A DNA stretch of 64,000 nucleotides, taken from positions 15,106 to 79,105 of the forward strand of contig CAYJJK010000001.1 of assembly GCA_964370445.1 (NCBI GenBank), given 5' to 3'. The translations under genes were made by a program, and so were the position numbers. This DNA is from JAAYCI01 sp964370445 (lineage in GTDB: Bacteria; Bacillota; Clostridia; Oscillospirales; Ruminococcaceae). Below are positions 35,211 to 43,525 of the stretch, piece by piece. The notes under the pieces are model-generated. The model was not told the origin of the DNA, ran no database searches, and worked only from the letters and a program-made list of their open reading frames with translations. The stretch's first letter is position 1. Every line of letters begins with the position of its first letter.

Positions 35211-35239
35211 AGTATACCTATTTTTTGCAAACAAGGCAA
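35211..35239 (-). promoter_or_regulatory. Promoter of the minus-strand RfbFGH/NeuB operon
   Basis: On the minus strand, TTGCCT (35239-35234) and TATACT (35216-35211) are separated by 17 bases. The -10 matches five of six consensus bases and the -35 four of six. Transcription would start about 30-35 bases before the ATG at 35173 and run through eleven genes to about 20.7 kb. Confidence 0.68.
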
Positions 35240-35674
35240 ATTTAATAATTTATTCAAAATATATCCGGTTTTTTGATACGAAAAGAATGCTCCAAAATTT
35301 TGTTGTTAAATACTTTCAAGTTTTTTGATGATTAAAAAATGAAGCAGGTAGTGATTTTTCGTGCAAGGGTGAAAAACTCACATCTTCAAAACAGGCATCG
35401 TGTTTGTCAACTTCAAACGCTATACCTGTTTTTATTTTACACAATATCGTATGTTTTAAAATTTTTCAAAAATTTTCACGCAATTTAGGTGCGCAAACCC
35501 CCGATATCTTTCCTTTGTTATATGAGGGGTTCTTTTTTAACCACCTCAACGCGAACCTTGAAAACCGAATACCCATTCACCAAGACATCACTTCTGATGA
35601 TGGTTTCCATCAAGCCATTTCAGCGCGGTGCGCGATGACATCTCATGGAGATAGAGCGGGCAAGCCGTCTGTGA
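35240..35674. other. Intergenic stretch, no gene seen
   Basis: AT-rich to about 35460, with no open frame that looks like a protein. From about 35470 it becomes more balanced in composition, which suggests the left border of the decayed mobile element whose truncated ParB-like gene begins at 36150. I found no clear terminal inverted repeat or target duplication here. Confidence 0.5.
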
Positions 35675-35812
35675 ATATCGGGTTGCCCCCGATATGGCGA
35701 CGACAATCAGAAAGATAATGGTACTCCCGCCTTGAACGCGTCACGGCATTGGGCGGCTCCGAAAGTTCTTCGGAGGAGTGAAATTCTCGTGAGGCCGAAT
35801 CGCACCCGGCCG
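35675..35812. ncRNA. Candidate structured RNA: four consecutive GC-rich hairpins
   Basis: Four hairpins lie end to end: arms 35675-35682/35688-35695 (8-base perfect), 35727-35731/35752-35756 (5-base), 35757-35763/35769-35775 (7-base perfect) and 35793-35797/35807-35811 (5-base). The region is clearly richer in G and C than its surroundings and has no convincing reading frame. It lies upstream of the ParB-like gene in the mobile-element scar. It could be a leader RNA, an untranslated regulator of the former element, or a relic. Strand and family are not known. Confidence 0.4.
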
Positions 35813-36149
35813 CTTGGTGACTTCCCTCTTTATTTTGCACATGGGGTGTCGAGGACAAATAATGTGCAACTTTTTTTTCATGATTCTGGCACTTTTTTAC
35901 GCTCACCATAAAATTCGTCAGGGAAACGAGCCTCCTATAAAAACCAATGTCGATGAAATTCTGAAAAAAACAGGAACCTTAAACAGTCAGCCCCACTTTG
36001 TGTGCCACACTATATTTTACATATTATCAACTAAAATGAAGACATTTCAATCGATAACATTGACTAAAACAGAAAAAGACAGTCTCACTCTTTCCAAGAG
36101 CGGAAAGGTACCCATTGCTTATAAAAATTATCTATAGGAGATGATAACC

Positions 36150-36629
36150 TTGAAAAACAACACATCAAACATAAAACTGAAATTGTACGATGATTTATTC
36201 GAAACAGAAAAAAGCCGTTCTGATGCAAAACTCCCTAAGATTTTCGATATCCCTCTTCGTGAAATCGACGATTTTCCTGACCACCCTTTTAAAGTACGGA
36301 ATGATGAAGATATGACGCAGCTAATTGAAAGTATCAAAGAGCGCGGCATCATTACCCCTGCTACCTTACGGCAAAAAGAAGATGGTCGCTTTGAACTTAT
36401 TTCCGGGCATCGGCGAAAGCATGCTTGTGAGTGCGCCGGATATGAAACACTTAAGGCCGAAGTGAAAAACATTAGCCGCGATGAAGCCGTAATTTTGATG
36501 GTGGATTCTAACTTACAGCGCTCTACCATTCTGCCTAGCGAACGTGCATTTTCGTATAAAATGCGTTTAGATGCTATGAACAGGCAAGGACAACGCTCAG
36601 ATGAAAACTCATATACTGAGACATACTAA
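36150..36629 (+). CDS. ParB N-terminal domain protein of a mobile element, truncated
   Basis: About 159 residues from TTG 36150, which is well placed after AGGAG at 36136-36140; an ATG at 36141 is too close to it. The ParB nuclease/CTPase-type N-terminal domain is clear: IPLREIDDFPDHPFKV, LIESIKERGIITPATLRQKEDGRFELISGHRRKHACECAGY and EAVILMVDSNLQRSTILPSERAFSYKMRLDAMNRQGQR. Full-length proteins of this type in clostridial conjugative elements are about 280-300 residues with a helix-turn-helix and C-terminal domain. Here the frame leaves family sequence after QGQRSDE and stops, immediately followed by TnpV. So it is a deletion derivative, probably non-functional. Confidence 0.8.
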   Translation: MKNNTSNIKLKLYDDLFETEKSRSDAKLPKIFDIPLREIDDFPDHPFKVRNDEDMTQLIESIKERGIITPATLRQKEDGRFELISGHRRKHACECAGYETLKAEVKNISRDEAVILMVDSNLQRSTILPSERAFSYKMRLDAMNRQGQRSDENSYTETY

Positions 36630-36650
36630 ACGATGAAAGGATCAACGATT

Positions 36651-37001
36651 ATGGAGATAACTTACAGCATGGTGAACGACTACAACCTGCCGAATCTAAC
36701 AATGCCGCCCCAACCAGAAATACCACTTGGGAGGTACGCCATGAGCCGCAAACGCTACCTCGAGCAGAAACGCAAGATACTGTTCACCAATCTTCTGACA
36801 TCGGGCAAATTAACACAGCACCTCGTAGAGATAGAACATCAAGCACACGAGATGGAGGAGCATCTAGTAGCACAGATGGCGTCAGAACAGTGCGTGACGG
36901 AACAAATGAAAACAAGCGAGCAAATGCGCTGGACTGGCTTGATGAACAATATCCGTCACTCAGCACGAGAGATGGTGACAGCAGAATTGATAACTGCATA
37001 A
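36651..37001 (+). CDS. tnpV: Transposon-encoded protein TnpV
   Basis: A 116-residue protein: MEITYSMVNDYNLPNLTMPPQPEIPLGRYAM, then RYLEQKRKILFTNLLTSGKLTQHLVEIE and VTEQMKTSEQMRWTGLMNNIRHSAREMV. This pattern is specific to TnpV of Tn4451/Tn5398-like clostridial mobilisable transposons, whose role is unknown. ATG 36651 follows a GAAAGGATC ribosome site. No transposase or recombinase gene survives next to it, so it is an orphan of the element. Confidence 0.87.
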   Translation: MEITYSMVNDYNLPNLTMPPQPEIPLGRYAMSRKRYLEQKRKILFTNLLTSGKLTQHLVEIEHQAHEMEEHLVAQMASEQCVTEQMKTSEQMRWTGLMNNIRHSAREMVTAELITA

Positions 37002-37047
37002 TCAATGAACTTGTTATCGATTATGCTACCGAAGAAAACAGCGTAAT

Positions 37048-37091
37048 AGTATAGTTAAGAGACCAGAACAATCTGATCTCTTAACTATACT
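37048..37091 (+). terminator. Long hairpin after tnpV
   Basis: Arms 37048-37067 and 37072-37091 pair over 15 perfect bases plus four inner pairs around a 4-base loop. A T run does not follow on the plus strand, so this is a terminator-like or regulatory hairpin rather than a canonical terminator. Confidence 0.5.
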
Positions 37092-37359
37092 ACAAAAAGA
37101 TATAGATGCCGTACTTTGGCATGACGGCAGTATAAGTGCTGGAAAATACCGAATTTTTTAGCCGTTTTAAAAGAAAACTTCCTCTGTGAAAAACACAAAA
37201 TTCTTGAAAATAACATCTTCAAAAGCGTTGGTAGGTGGCACTTGAGAGAAGAAAATTATTTCACGATTTTAACAGTTTTATTTATAGACTGAAAGAATTT
37301 GACACGGCTGTTACTCTGTATGTGTTGCCCAATTGCACCTCGTTCTTTGCTCTTTAAAA

Positions 37360-37396
37360 CCAAAAGACGTTTGGCGGGGAATTTCCCACACCCCCC
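37360..37396. other. oriT-like sequence, copy 1
   Basis: A short inverted repeat (CCAAA and TTTGG around a 5-base loop) leads directly into TTGGCGGGGAA, three bases, then CCCACACCCC. The same layout (inverted repeat, TTG, two bases, GGGGAA, C-run, A, ACCCC) appears at 45379-45426 upstream of mobC. Such an arrangement is typical of transfer origins of MobC-dependent elements. The surrounding stretch 37092-37549 has no recognisable gene; decayed coding fragments near 37160-37320 could not be assigned. Confidence 0.42.
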
Positions 37397-37468
37397 AAAA
37401 AGAAACACAGTGGAAATTTAAAATGCATTTTAGGCAACGGGGCAAGCAGACGCCGCCGGATTAATGCC

Positions 37469-37516
37469 AATAAAAGAAAGCACCTGCAACAAGTGTTACA
37501 AGCGCTTTCTTTTATT
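37469..37516 (-). terminator. Terminator of the giant surface-protein gene
   Basis: A 13-base stem (37469-37481 pairing with 37504-37516) with a 22-base loop that can itself pair. On the minus strand the descending arm ends in a T-rich run (TTTTATT). It lies about 35 bases after the stop of the large surface-protein gene. Confidence 0.7.
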
Positions 37517-37549
37517 ACTTTGTTTTGCTTTTTACAAGCTGCGCATCAT

Positions 37550-40500
37550 TTACGCGTGTTGCGGTTTTTCCTCGTCGTCGTCAACAACTTTTTTGCGGGA
37601 AAGCACTGCAATCAGCACTTGCACCAGAAGGATAACCGCCATGATTAAGGTCCAGTTATCTACAAGAGCCATGGGAAGGCTCATGTCTTGTGTGAGGATG
37701 AAAATAACGGCCGAAAGGATTGCCACCGGTGCGCTTACCAGCCTAAAGATGCCTTTGCGTTTCACGTTTTGGTTTTCTTCGTGCTTCTTGCCGGCAAAAT
37801 AGGCAATGAGCAGGAAGACAGAACCAAGAGCCGTGACAATGGCCAGCAGCAGGTTGATAAGAGACCAGCTACCGTCTGCGGCGGCAAGAGGCACTACGGT
37901 GTCGCCAATTTGCACTTGAACGTCCTCGGCAACATCACCGCCGTCGGCCAGCGGAATTTCTGCGTCGGGAATGTCCAGTGTGAGTGCGGCCGGAACAGCA
38001 GGGGCTGCCGGTGCGGCAATTGCCACCGGAGCTGCGGGAGCGGGAGCTGCGGGAGCCGGTGCTGCCGGTGCCGGTGCTGCTGGTGCCGGTGTTATGGTGT
38101 CGTCGGTTGTTGTATCGGTGATTGTGTCATCATCAACAACAACGGCGCTGATGGTAAAGGTGCCCACATTCAAGGTTATATTGTAGTTTTGGTCTTGCGT
38201 ATTCAGGGTTACAATGATGTCGTATGTGCCCACCGTTTCACCCGGAACGCGGCTTACCGTGTAATCCAGCGTATCGGTGCCTTCTGTGCCCAAAACATTC
38301 GCAATAAAGCTATCCGGGTCGTCTTCGCCCATTGTTTTGCCGGCATTTTCCGGGGTGATGCTAACATCTTTTGGTGCTATGGTAACGGTGCGCTCGATGG
38401 TTACGGTTTCATAGCCATCGGCTTCGGCACGTACATACACCGTATACTCACCTGCATCTGTGAAGGCGGGCATTTCGGCATCAAAGTTTGTGCCATCTGT
38501 GCTATACGTAATGGTAACGTCGGGGTTGTCGTTGTTGCCAAACACCACGTCTACGCCATTGGGGAATGCGTCATGTTCTGTGGCATCATAGGTGCCCTCA
38601 TGGGCTGTGCCTTCAATGTCCATTTCGTCGCTGTTGATAATATTCAAAGCACCATCTTTGAATTCTGTTACCACATAGTTGGTAAGTACATCCGCATCAT
38701 TCAGCACAGAGCCTGAAAGATTGATGGCATATTGGCCTGCATACTCACCTTGCAGTTCACCGGCGCCAGGCAAAGAGGTGTTTGTGGCGGTTGTGCTTAT
38801 GCCTACTGCGTTTACATCAGAAAGCCCTGCTTGCACTTCGGTTTCGCCATATTGCAGTCCACTCACTTCATAGCCTAAGGCCGGATTTGGCGGCACTACG
38901 CCATACGGTGTGCTGCGGTTTGGTGCTGTAACAACAAGATTTGCTTTTGTAATGGTGTGCGTTGCGGCAATAAGCTCAAAACGGTAGTTTCCTGTGGCAG
39001 TGTTGTCTGTTTCTTGCACTGTGGTTTCTGCTGCCAAGGTTGCTCTTAGCTCATAAGTGTCGGCACTGCGATTCGCTGCCTCAGTTGCATCATAATCTGT
39101 GGCGTAACCACTTGGCGCTGCGCTCAATGTGAGATAATCTTGCACTACTCCACCTACCAACACTTCATAGCCGAAAACTAGGCCGGCATTTAATGTGCCA
39201 TAAGGTGCAGGGTCGGCAGTTGGGCGCACCTCTGCGGCAGCTTGGCTGATGCTTACCGTGTAGGAATGGTTTTCTATTGATGCATAGCCCTCGTTGTCCG
39301 GTGTTATGGTTACAAATTTTTCGCCGGCCTCTGCAACATTTTTCACCGCACCTGCAAATGTTACGCTTGCATCGCCAATACCGGGAATGAAAATTCTACC
39401 GGTTGCCAGTTCTTCTTCTGTAAAGGAGTACGTATTATCACCCACTTTAATCGAAAGCCCTGTAAGGGATTGATGAGAGCTGCGGTCATACGTGCCGGTG
39501 TAGCCTGTTGCGCTTGCAATGAAGAAAGCTGAATCATTTTTCTCAACTCTTCCTTTGAAGCTTCCCTCGTTATACTTTAAGAAATAGTTTCTAATTTCGG
39601 TTGGTTGATTGGGCTCATTCACTGTAATGTCAAATGTACCAGTGGTGAGGCCTTGTGTATAGTTGCTGGTGTATGGAGTACCTACGGCGTTGATTTGCGC
39701 TATCAAACCATCTGGCCCATCTGGCGAATCATTGTTTTTGATGCCTTCTTGAATCCCAAATGGGATATCAATCGGTGCAGGGGTGTTGTAGGCAATAATC
39801 ACTTGGTTTGCCAATGGATAAAGCATAAGCTCTGCTTTGTTTACCTGCAAGGTGCCTCTGCCCGCAGTAAAGGTATAGTTTGTTGCGGATAATCTTGCAA
39901 CTGCCGTATCTGTTATTGAAATACTATAGTTGCTTGCATCATTACCTTTTACGTATGTTGTGCTGTAGTCATCTTGGACAATCGTTCCTCTGACAAGGCC
40001 CTCCCAGTCTTCACCTGTAAGCATGCCGGTATATGTGAAGGTGTAGCCTGCACTCGGAGCATCATCGCCATAGGTGATGGCATCATGTTTTGGAGTTAGC
40101 TCAACTTCCACTTTGGCCATGTCGGGTGTTACCAGTTGAATCGCACTGGCTCTGTATTCGTTGCCGGCTGCAGGAAGTGCTTGAATTTCGTACTGTGCGC
40201 CCGCTGCGGGAACGTCAGTGCTGCTTGGCCAACCTACTGTCCATTCTGTTGTACCTTTCACTCTGTATTGGAAAATGACATCCTCTACATCCAGGCTTCT
40301 ATCACCTGCTTTTAGGGTGTTTTCTTGCAAAGTGAAAAGTTGTTGGTTGTTTTGGTTGTATGTGAGAGATGGTGTATCTACACTAAATACAATTTGGTCC
40401 CACTCGGCCCATTGTGCATATAGTGTTATGCCATCTTCTGCAATACTGCTAATTGGTATTTCAGTACCTGGAGAATAGGAGGTTCCTCCTCCGTTTTGCT

Positions 40501-42943
40501 CTGTGTTCCAACTGATAAAATTATGCTCTGCTACGCTGAAACCATTTGCAGCAGCTGCATATGCCGCTTCGTCTGTGGCAGTTTCAGCTGGTGTAGCCCC
40601 TTGAACAGAAGCATGGTTCCCCACATAAGTCACTGTGTATTCCTTGGCTTTCCACACAGCATAATACTCTTTGTTGTCATCTGCCTGAATGGAGCCAATC
40701 TCGTTATGCGAAAGAATACCGTCATCGGTGGAGGAAGCATTCGCATTTGTATGCCAGCCCATAAAGTCATAGTAGTCTCTTATGGGTATTTCGATGTTAT
40801 CAATATCAACAAAACCGGTTAGAACATTGCCTGTGGCTCTTTGATAGGCATTTGTTCCATCATTGTTATAGAAAGTTAAGGTGTATTCGTTAACTGTCCA
40901 CTTAGCATACACGGTGGTTGGCGCTGTAAAGCGAGTGGCGGTGGTGACGGGATCGCCATCTTCATCCACCCAGCCCCCAAAGGTGTAGCCAAGGCCTGTT
41001 TTTGGTTGCGAAAAGTTTTCTGCCGCTACACTGCCTGTCACTAGGCCATTTGTTTCAGAAGTTGGCCGAATGTCTACGTTTACATCCACATTGGCCACAA
41101 TTTCTTTGTTCTCAGTGGAATCATCCGAAAATGTTGCGGTTGCATTATCTGCAAGGTTTAAGTCAAATGTCACCATAGGTGCCCACACGGCAACTACAGG
41201 GAAATCTGCGCCCAGCAACTCTGTTCCATCCGGAAGATATTTTTCTGTGCCACTTACAAGAGTTCCATCTTCGTTTGTGGTGTTCCACCATAGGAAATCA
41301 TAACCGTCTCTTGGGCTAATTCCGACCTCTGCAGGAGAAAGAAATTCATAGTCTTCATTGATTGGCTTACCAGGATCGACATAAAATACGCTGCCTTCTG
41401 GTAAAATCGTTCCGTTTGCACCGGGGAAATAGGTAACGGTAACGGTTTGCTTATTGCCCCAAACGGCATATAGGGTCATGTTCTCGCTTGCTGTGATGAA
41501 CGCTTTGTCGGTATAGACTACACCAGCTTGCGTTGCAGGAGTGGTTGTTGGGGTCGTGCTCCAGCCCAAAAACTCCCTATCGTCATAGTCAAAGACATTT
41601 TCGTTAAGTGCTTCTTCAACATCTCTCAACACAGTTTGGGCATCCATTGTGCCTGTGGCACCGTTGCCGTTAAAGGTGATGGTGACAGGGTCTCTTTCCC
41701 ATTGCGCTGTTAGGGTGACACTTTCAAATGGCATGATAAAAGTGTCGTTTCCAACAAAGGTGGACTTTCCTTCAGGAAGAAGGTTTGTAGGGTCAGGTAG
41801 CCAGCCCTCAAAGGTATAGCCTGCTTTTCTTGGCACTTCATCCTCAACGTCTACCCCAGTTCCGCCGATGCGAGATCCATCCGCATCAGTCGTACTCCAA
41901 GCACCACCGTCTAATTCATATGTAAGGCCAAACGAATTTTGGATGTATCCATCAATATGCAATTCACTTTCATTTTGCCCTTTTATCGTATACCAAATAA
42001 TCTGAGTAGAAGTGGGAAGATGCTGCGTGGCAGCATCAAAGCTTGCTTCGCCGAGCAATCCTGTAATTTGTGTTTGATATTCACCAATTGTTTGAGGCAA
42101 AGTTTCAAATAGATCGGCTAATTCATCATCATTCCCGATTACGTCATCCCCACCAGGACCGCCCAAATACCACGCCGAATTGTCGTTTGCACCACTCATC
42201 TCCGGCGTGTCCGGATTGTTTAAAGTAATTCCAAAATCAAGAACATTTTCTTGAATGTCAAGCCCATAAGTTGCAGCAGGGGTATACCCTTCAGACCCTA
42301 CCGGTGCGGCTTGATAATCCGCCGGATTGATATTATTGTCAAATGCATTATGGATGTAAAGCTCTAATGTTATATCCGATAAATTATAATTTACTGCAGT
42401 CAGCTGAGGTGCCGGAGGTGCACCTGCCGGTACCTCTAAGGGCTCACCCCCAAGGTCTATTGCTGCAACTGCGCCAACACCCTCATCCTCGTCTTCATCG
42501 TCAGGCGTGGTGTTGCCGCCGGTGTTGCCGGTGTTGCCGCCGGTGTTGCCGGTGTTGCCGGTGTTGCCGCCGGTGTTGCCGGTGTTGCCGCCGGTGTTGC
42601 CGNNNNNNNNNNNNNNNNNNNNNNNNNNNNNNNNNNNNNNNNNNNNNNNNNNNNNNNNNNNNNNNNNNNNNNNNNNNNNNNNNNNNNNNNNNNNNNNNNN
42701 NNCGCCGGTGTTGCCGGTGTTGCCGCCGGTGTTGCCGGTGTTGCCGCCGGTGTTGCCAGTGTTGTCGCCGGTGTTGCCGGTGTTGCCGGTGTTGCCGCCG
42801 GTGTTATTTTGTTGTAACAGTGTGTCTTCTCCCTGCGGTTGCACTTCTTCCAGTGCAATTGCCGACATTGGTATACTTACCAAAAGCAGCACCGCCAAAA
42901 ATCCACTTAAAACTTTTTTTAATTTCGGCGAAGTATTTTTCAT
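37550..42943 (-). CDS. Giant cell-surface repeat protein (NTG repeats, InlB/Flg_new repeats, MBG domains, C-terminal membrane helices)
   Basis: About 1797 residues as assembled, interrupted by a 100-N gap, so true length is unknown. ATG 42943 lies 9 bases after GGGAGG. Signal peptide: LKKVLSGFLAVLLLVSIPMSAIA. Next a low-complexity GGNTGNTG array (about 50-150, containing the gap) and an acidic linker (DDEDEDE). Six Listeria-Bacteroides (InlB B / Flg_new) repeats end in motifs such as TLTAQW, TLYAVW, TVYAKW and YYAVW. Then several MBG-type beta domains (for example YGDDAPSAGY, YGTLNAGLVFGYEV and YGVVPPNPALGYEV), a PAPAA linker, and three membrane helices with a charged cytoplasmic end. There is no LPXTG motif. 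It is probably a long stalk for adhesion or self-interaction, anchored by its C-terminal helices. Confidence 0.88.
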   Translation of the reverse strand: MKNTSPKLKKVLSGFLAVLLLVSIPMSAIALEEVQPQGEDTLLQQNNTGGNTGNTGNTGDNTGNTGGNTGNTGGNTGNTGXXXXXXXXXXXXXXXXXXXXXXXXXXXXXXXXXXGNTGGNTGNTGGNTGNTGNTGGNTGNTGGNTTPDDEDEDEGVGAVAAIDLGGEPLEVPAGAPPAPQLTAVNYNLSDITLELYIHNAFDNNINPADYQAAPVGSEGYTPAATYGLDIQENVLDFGITLNNPDTPEMSGANDNSAWYLGGPGGDDVIGNDDELADLFETLPQTIGEYQTQITGLLGEASFDAATQHLPTSTQIIWYTIKGQNESELHIDGYIQNSFGLTYELDGGAWSTTDADGSRIGGTGVDVEDEVPRKAGYTFEGWLPDPTNLLPEGKSTFVGNDTFIMPFESVTLTAQWERDPVTITFNGNGATGTMDAQTVLRDVEEALNENVFDYDDREFLGWSTTPTTTPATQAGVVYTDKAFITASENMTLYAVWGNKQTVTVTYFPGANGTILPEGSVFYVDPGKPINEDYEFLSPAEVGISPRDGYDFLWWNTTNEDGTLVSGTEKYLPDGTELLGADFPVVAVWAPMVTFDLNLADNATATFSDDSTENKEIVANVDVNVDIRPTSETNGLVTGSVAAENFSQPKTGLGYTFGGWVDEDGDPVTTATRFTAPTTVYAKWTVNEYTLTFYNNDGTNAYQRATGNVLTGFVDIDNIEIPIRDYYDFMGWHTNANASSTDDGILSHNEIGSIQADDNKEYYAVWKAKEYTVTYVGNHASVQGATPAETATDEAAYAAAANGFSVAEHNFISWNTEQNGGGTSYSPGTEIPISSIAEDGITLYAQWAEWDQIVFSVDTPSLTYNQNNQQLFTLQENTLKAGDRSLDVEDVIFQYRVKGTTEWTVGWPSSTDVPAAGAQYEIQALPAAGNEYRASAIQLVTPDMAKVEVELTPKHDAITYGDDAPSAGYTFTYTGMLTGEDWEGLVRGTIVQDDYSTTYVKGNDASNYSISITDTAVARLSATNYTFTAGRGTLQVNKAELMLYPLANQVIIAYNTPAPIDIPFGIQEGIKNNDSPDGPDGLIAQINAVGTPYTSNYTQGLTTGTFDITVNEPNQPTEIRNYFLKYNEGSFKGRVEKNDSAFFIASATGYTGTYDRSSHQSLTGLSIKVGDNTYSFTEEELATGRIFIPGIGDASVTFAGAVKNVAEAGEKFVTITPDNEGYASIENHSYTVSISQAAAEVRPTADPAPYGTLNAGLVFGYEVLVGGVVQDYLTLSAAPSGYATDYDATEAANRSADTYELRATLAAETTVQETDNTATGNYRFELIAATHTITKANLVVTAPNRSTPYGVVPPNPALGYEVSGLQYGETEVQAGLSDVNAVGISTTATNTSLPGAGELQGEYAGQYAINLSGSVLNDADVLTNYVVTEFKDGALNIINSDEMDIEGTAHEGTYDATEHDAFPNGVDVVFGNNDNPDVTITYSTDGTNFDAEMPAFTDAGEYTVYVRAEADGYETVTIERTVTIAPKDVSITPENAGKTMGEDDPDSFIANVLGTEGTDTLDYTVSRVPGETVGTYDIIVTLNTQDQNYNITLNVGTFTISAVVVDDDTITDTTTDDTITPAPAAPAPAAPAPAAPAPAAPVAIAAPAAPAVPAALTLDIPDAEIPLADGGDVAEDVQVQIGDTVVPLAAADGSWSLINLLLAIVTALGSVFLLIAYFAGKKHEENQNVKRKGIFRLVSAPVAILSAVIFILTQDMSLPMALVDNWTLIMAVILLVQVLIAVLSRKKVVDDDEEKPQHA
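42508..42805. repeat. Tandem repeat encoding (GGNTGNTG)n, interrupted by the gap
   Basis: Units built from 9- and 15-base blocks (minus strand GGCAACACCGGC type) repeat from 42508 to 42602 and again from 42703 to 42805. One variant unit changes GNTG to DNTG. The array collapsed in assembly, and copy number cannot be read from this sequence. In-frame units mean that slippage would change stalk length without breaking the gene. Confidence 0.9.
42603..42702. other. Assembly gap (100 N)
   Basis: Exactly 100 N, a conventional placeholder for a gap of unknown size. It falls inside the NTG tandem repeat, as expected for short-read assembly. That both sides lie in one frame is suggestive, but continuity is not proven. 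Confidence 0.98.
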
Positions 42944-43078
42944 TCGTGTCATCCTCCCATTTATTCACTTTCGTTTTATAATTTCGTTTACATCTTCAAT
43001 TATTGTGCGAAATTTAAATGTTATGCCAGTATATCACACTGTTCTCTTGCAAGAAAGATAAAAAAACAGATTTTTTTG

Positions 43079-43107
43079 AGTATATCAATAATTGGATATT
43101 TGCGCAA
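43079..43107 (-). promoter_or_regulatory. Promoter of the giant surface-protein gene
   Basis: On the minus strand TTGCGC (43107-43102) and TATACT (43084-43079) are 17 bases apart. This implies an untranslated leader of about 130 bases before ATG 42943. A second TATACT at 43033-43028 has only a weak -35 element and could be an alternative start. Confidence 0.65.
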
Positions 43108-43244
43108 TAAAGTGCTATCCTTCTGAATTTATATGATACTTATAGGTATAGCATTGTGACTTACGTTTGTTTTTTTGTGTAGTCTCTGGCCGCACATCTA
43201 TTTTAAAACAAAAGAAGTTTTCCGTCATAATCGTGCTTTTCACT

Positions 43245-43490
43245 GGCACCACCTCAGACAGAGCTAGCACAAATGGAACACCACAAGTAGGTCTCCGCTT
43301 TCTTCTTCGTCTTGGCTTTCCTCCGCTTCACCACCTTCTGCAGCGGTTTCTGTTTGTGCGTTCTGCTGTGTTACCTGCACGGCGGACACTGTGTAGAAGG
43401 GGGCTTGCATGATATAATCCTGCACAGAGCCTAGGTTGCGCCAAATACTTCCATCAAACCACTCGATTTCAAAGGTGTACACTTTTATGG
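43245..43490 (-). pseudogene. Fragment of a paralogue of the 47377-48954 lipoprotein
   Basis: Translated on the minus strand, this stretch gives EIEWFDGSIWRNLGSVQDYI followed by APFYTVSAVQ and an acidic Glu-rich run. The intact lipoprotein at 47377 has EIEWFDGAVWHTAGHIQDYI, DPFYVVAPEQ and a Glu-rich run at the same spacing. The copy lacks any N-terminus or start and is interrupted after FHLC. It is a leftover of duplication or of an insertion/deletion event, truncated at the promoter of the PfkB gene. Confidence 0.75.
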
Positions 43491-43525
43491 TACAATAAAA
43501 ATAATCCAAAACAGGAGGCACACAA

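Noticed and set aside
35814..36137. 107-codon plus-strand open frame before the ParB-like gene
   Set aside because: No recognisable domain, overlaps the hairpin region's end, lacks a ribosome site, and composition looks non-coding.
36150..37001. Active conjugative element
   Set aside because: ParB is truncated, TnpV is an orphan, and no relaxase, coupling protein or full recombinase is present in the window.
42508..42805. Regular repeat as possible CRISPR array
   Set aside because: Units are contiguous 9/15-base coding blocks with no unique spacers and no cas genes nearby.
42343..43061. Plus-strand open frames rich in Arg/Cys or Val/Leu/Pro across the NTG repeat
   Set aside because: They are antisense readings of the tandem repeat and gap. 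Repeats free of stops stay open in all frames; there is no ribosome site, and the minus-strand gene has a signal peptide and recognised domains.
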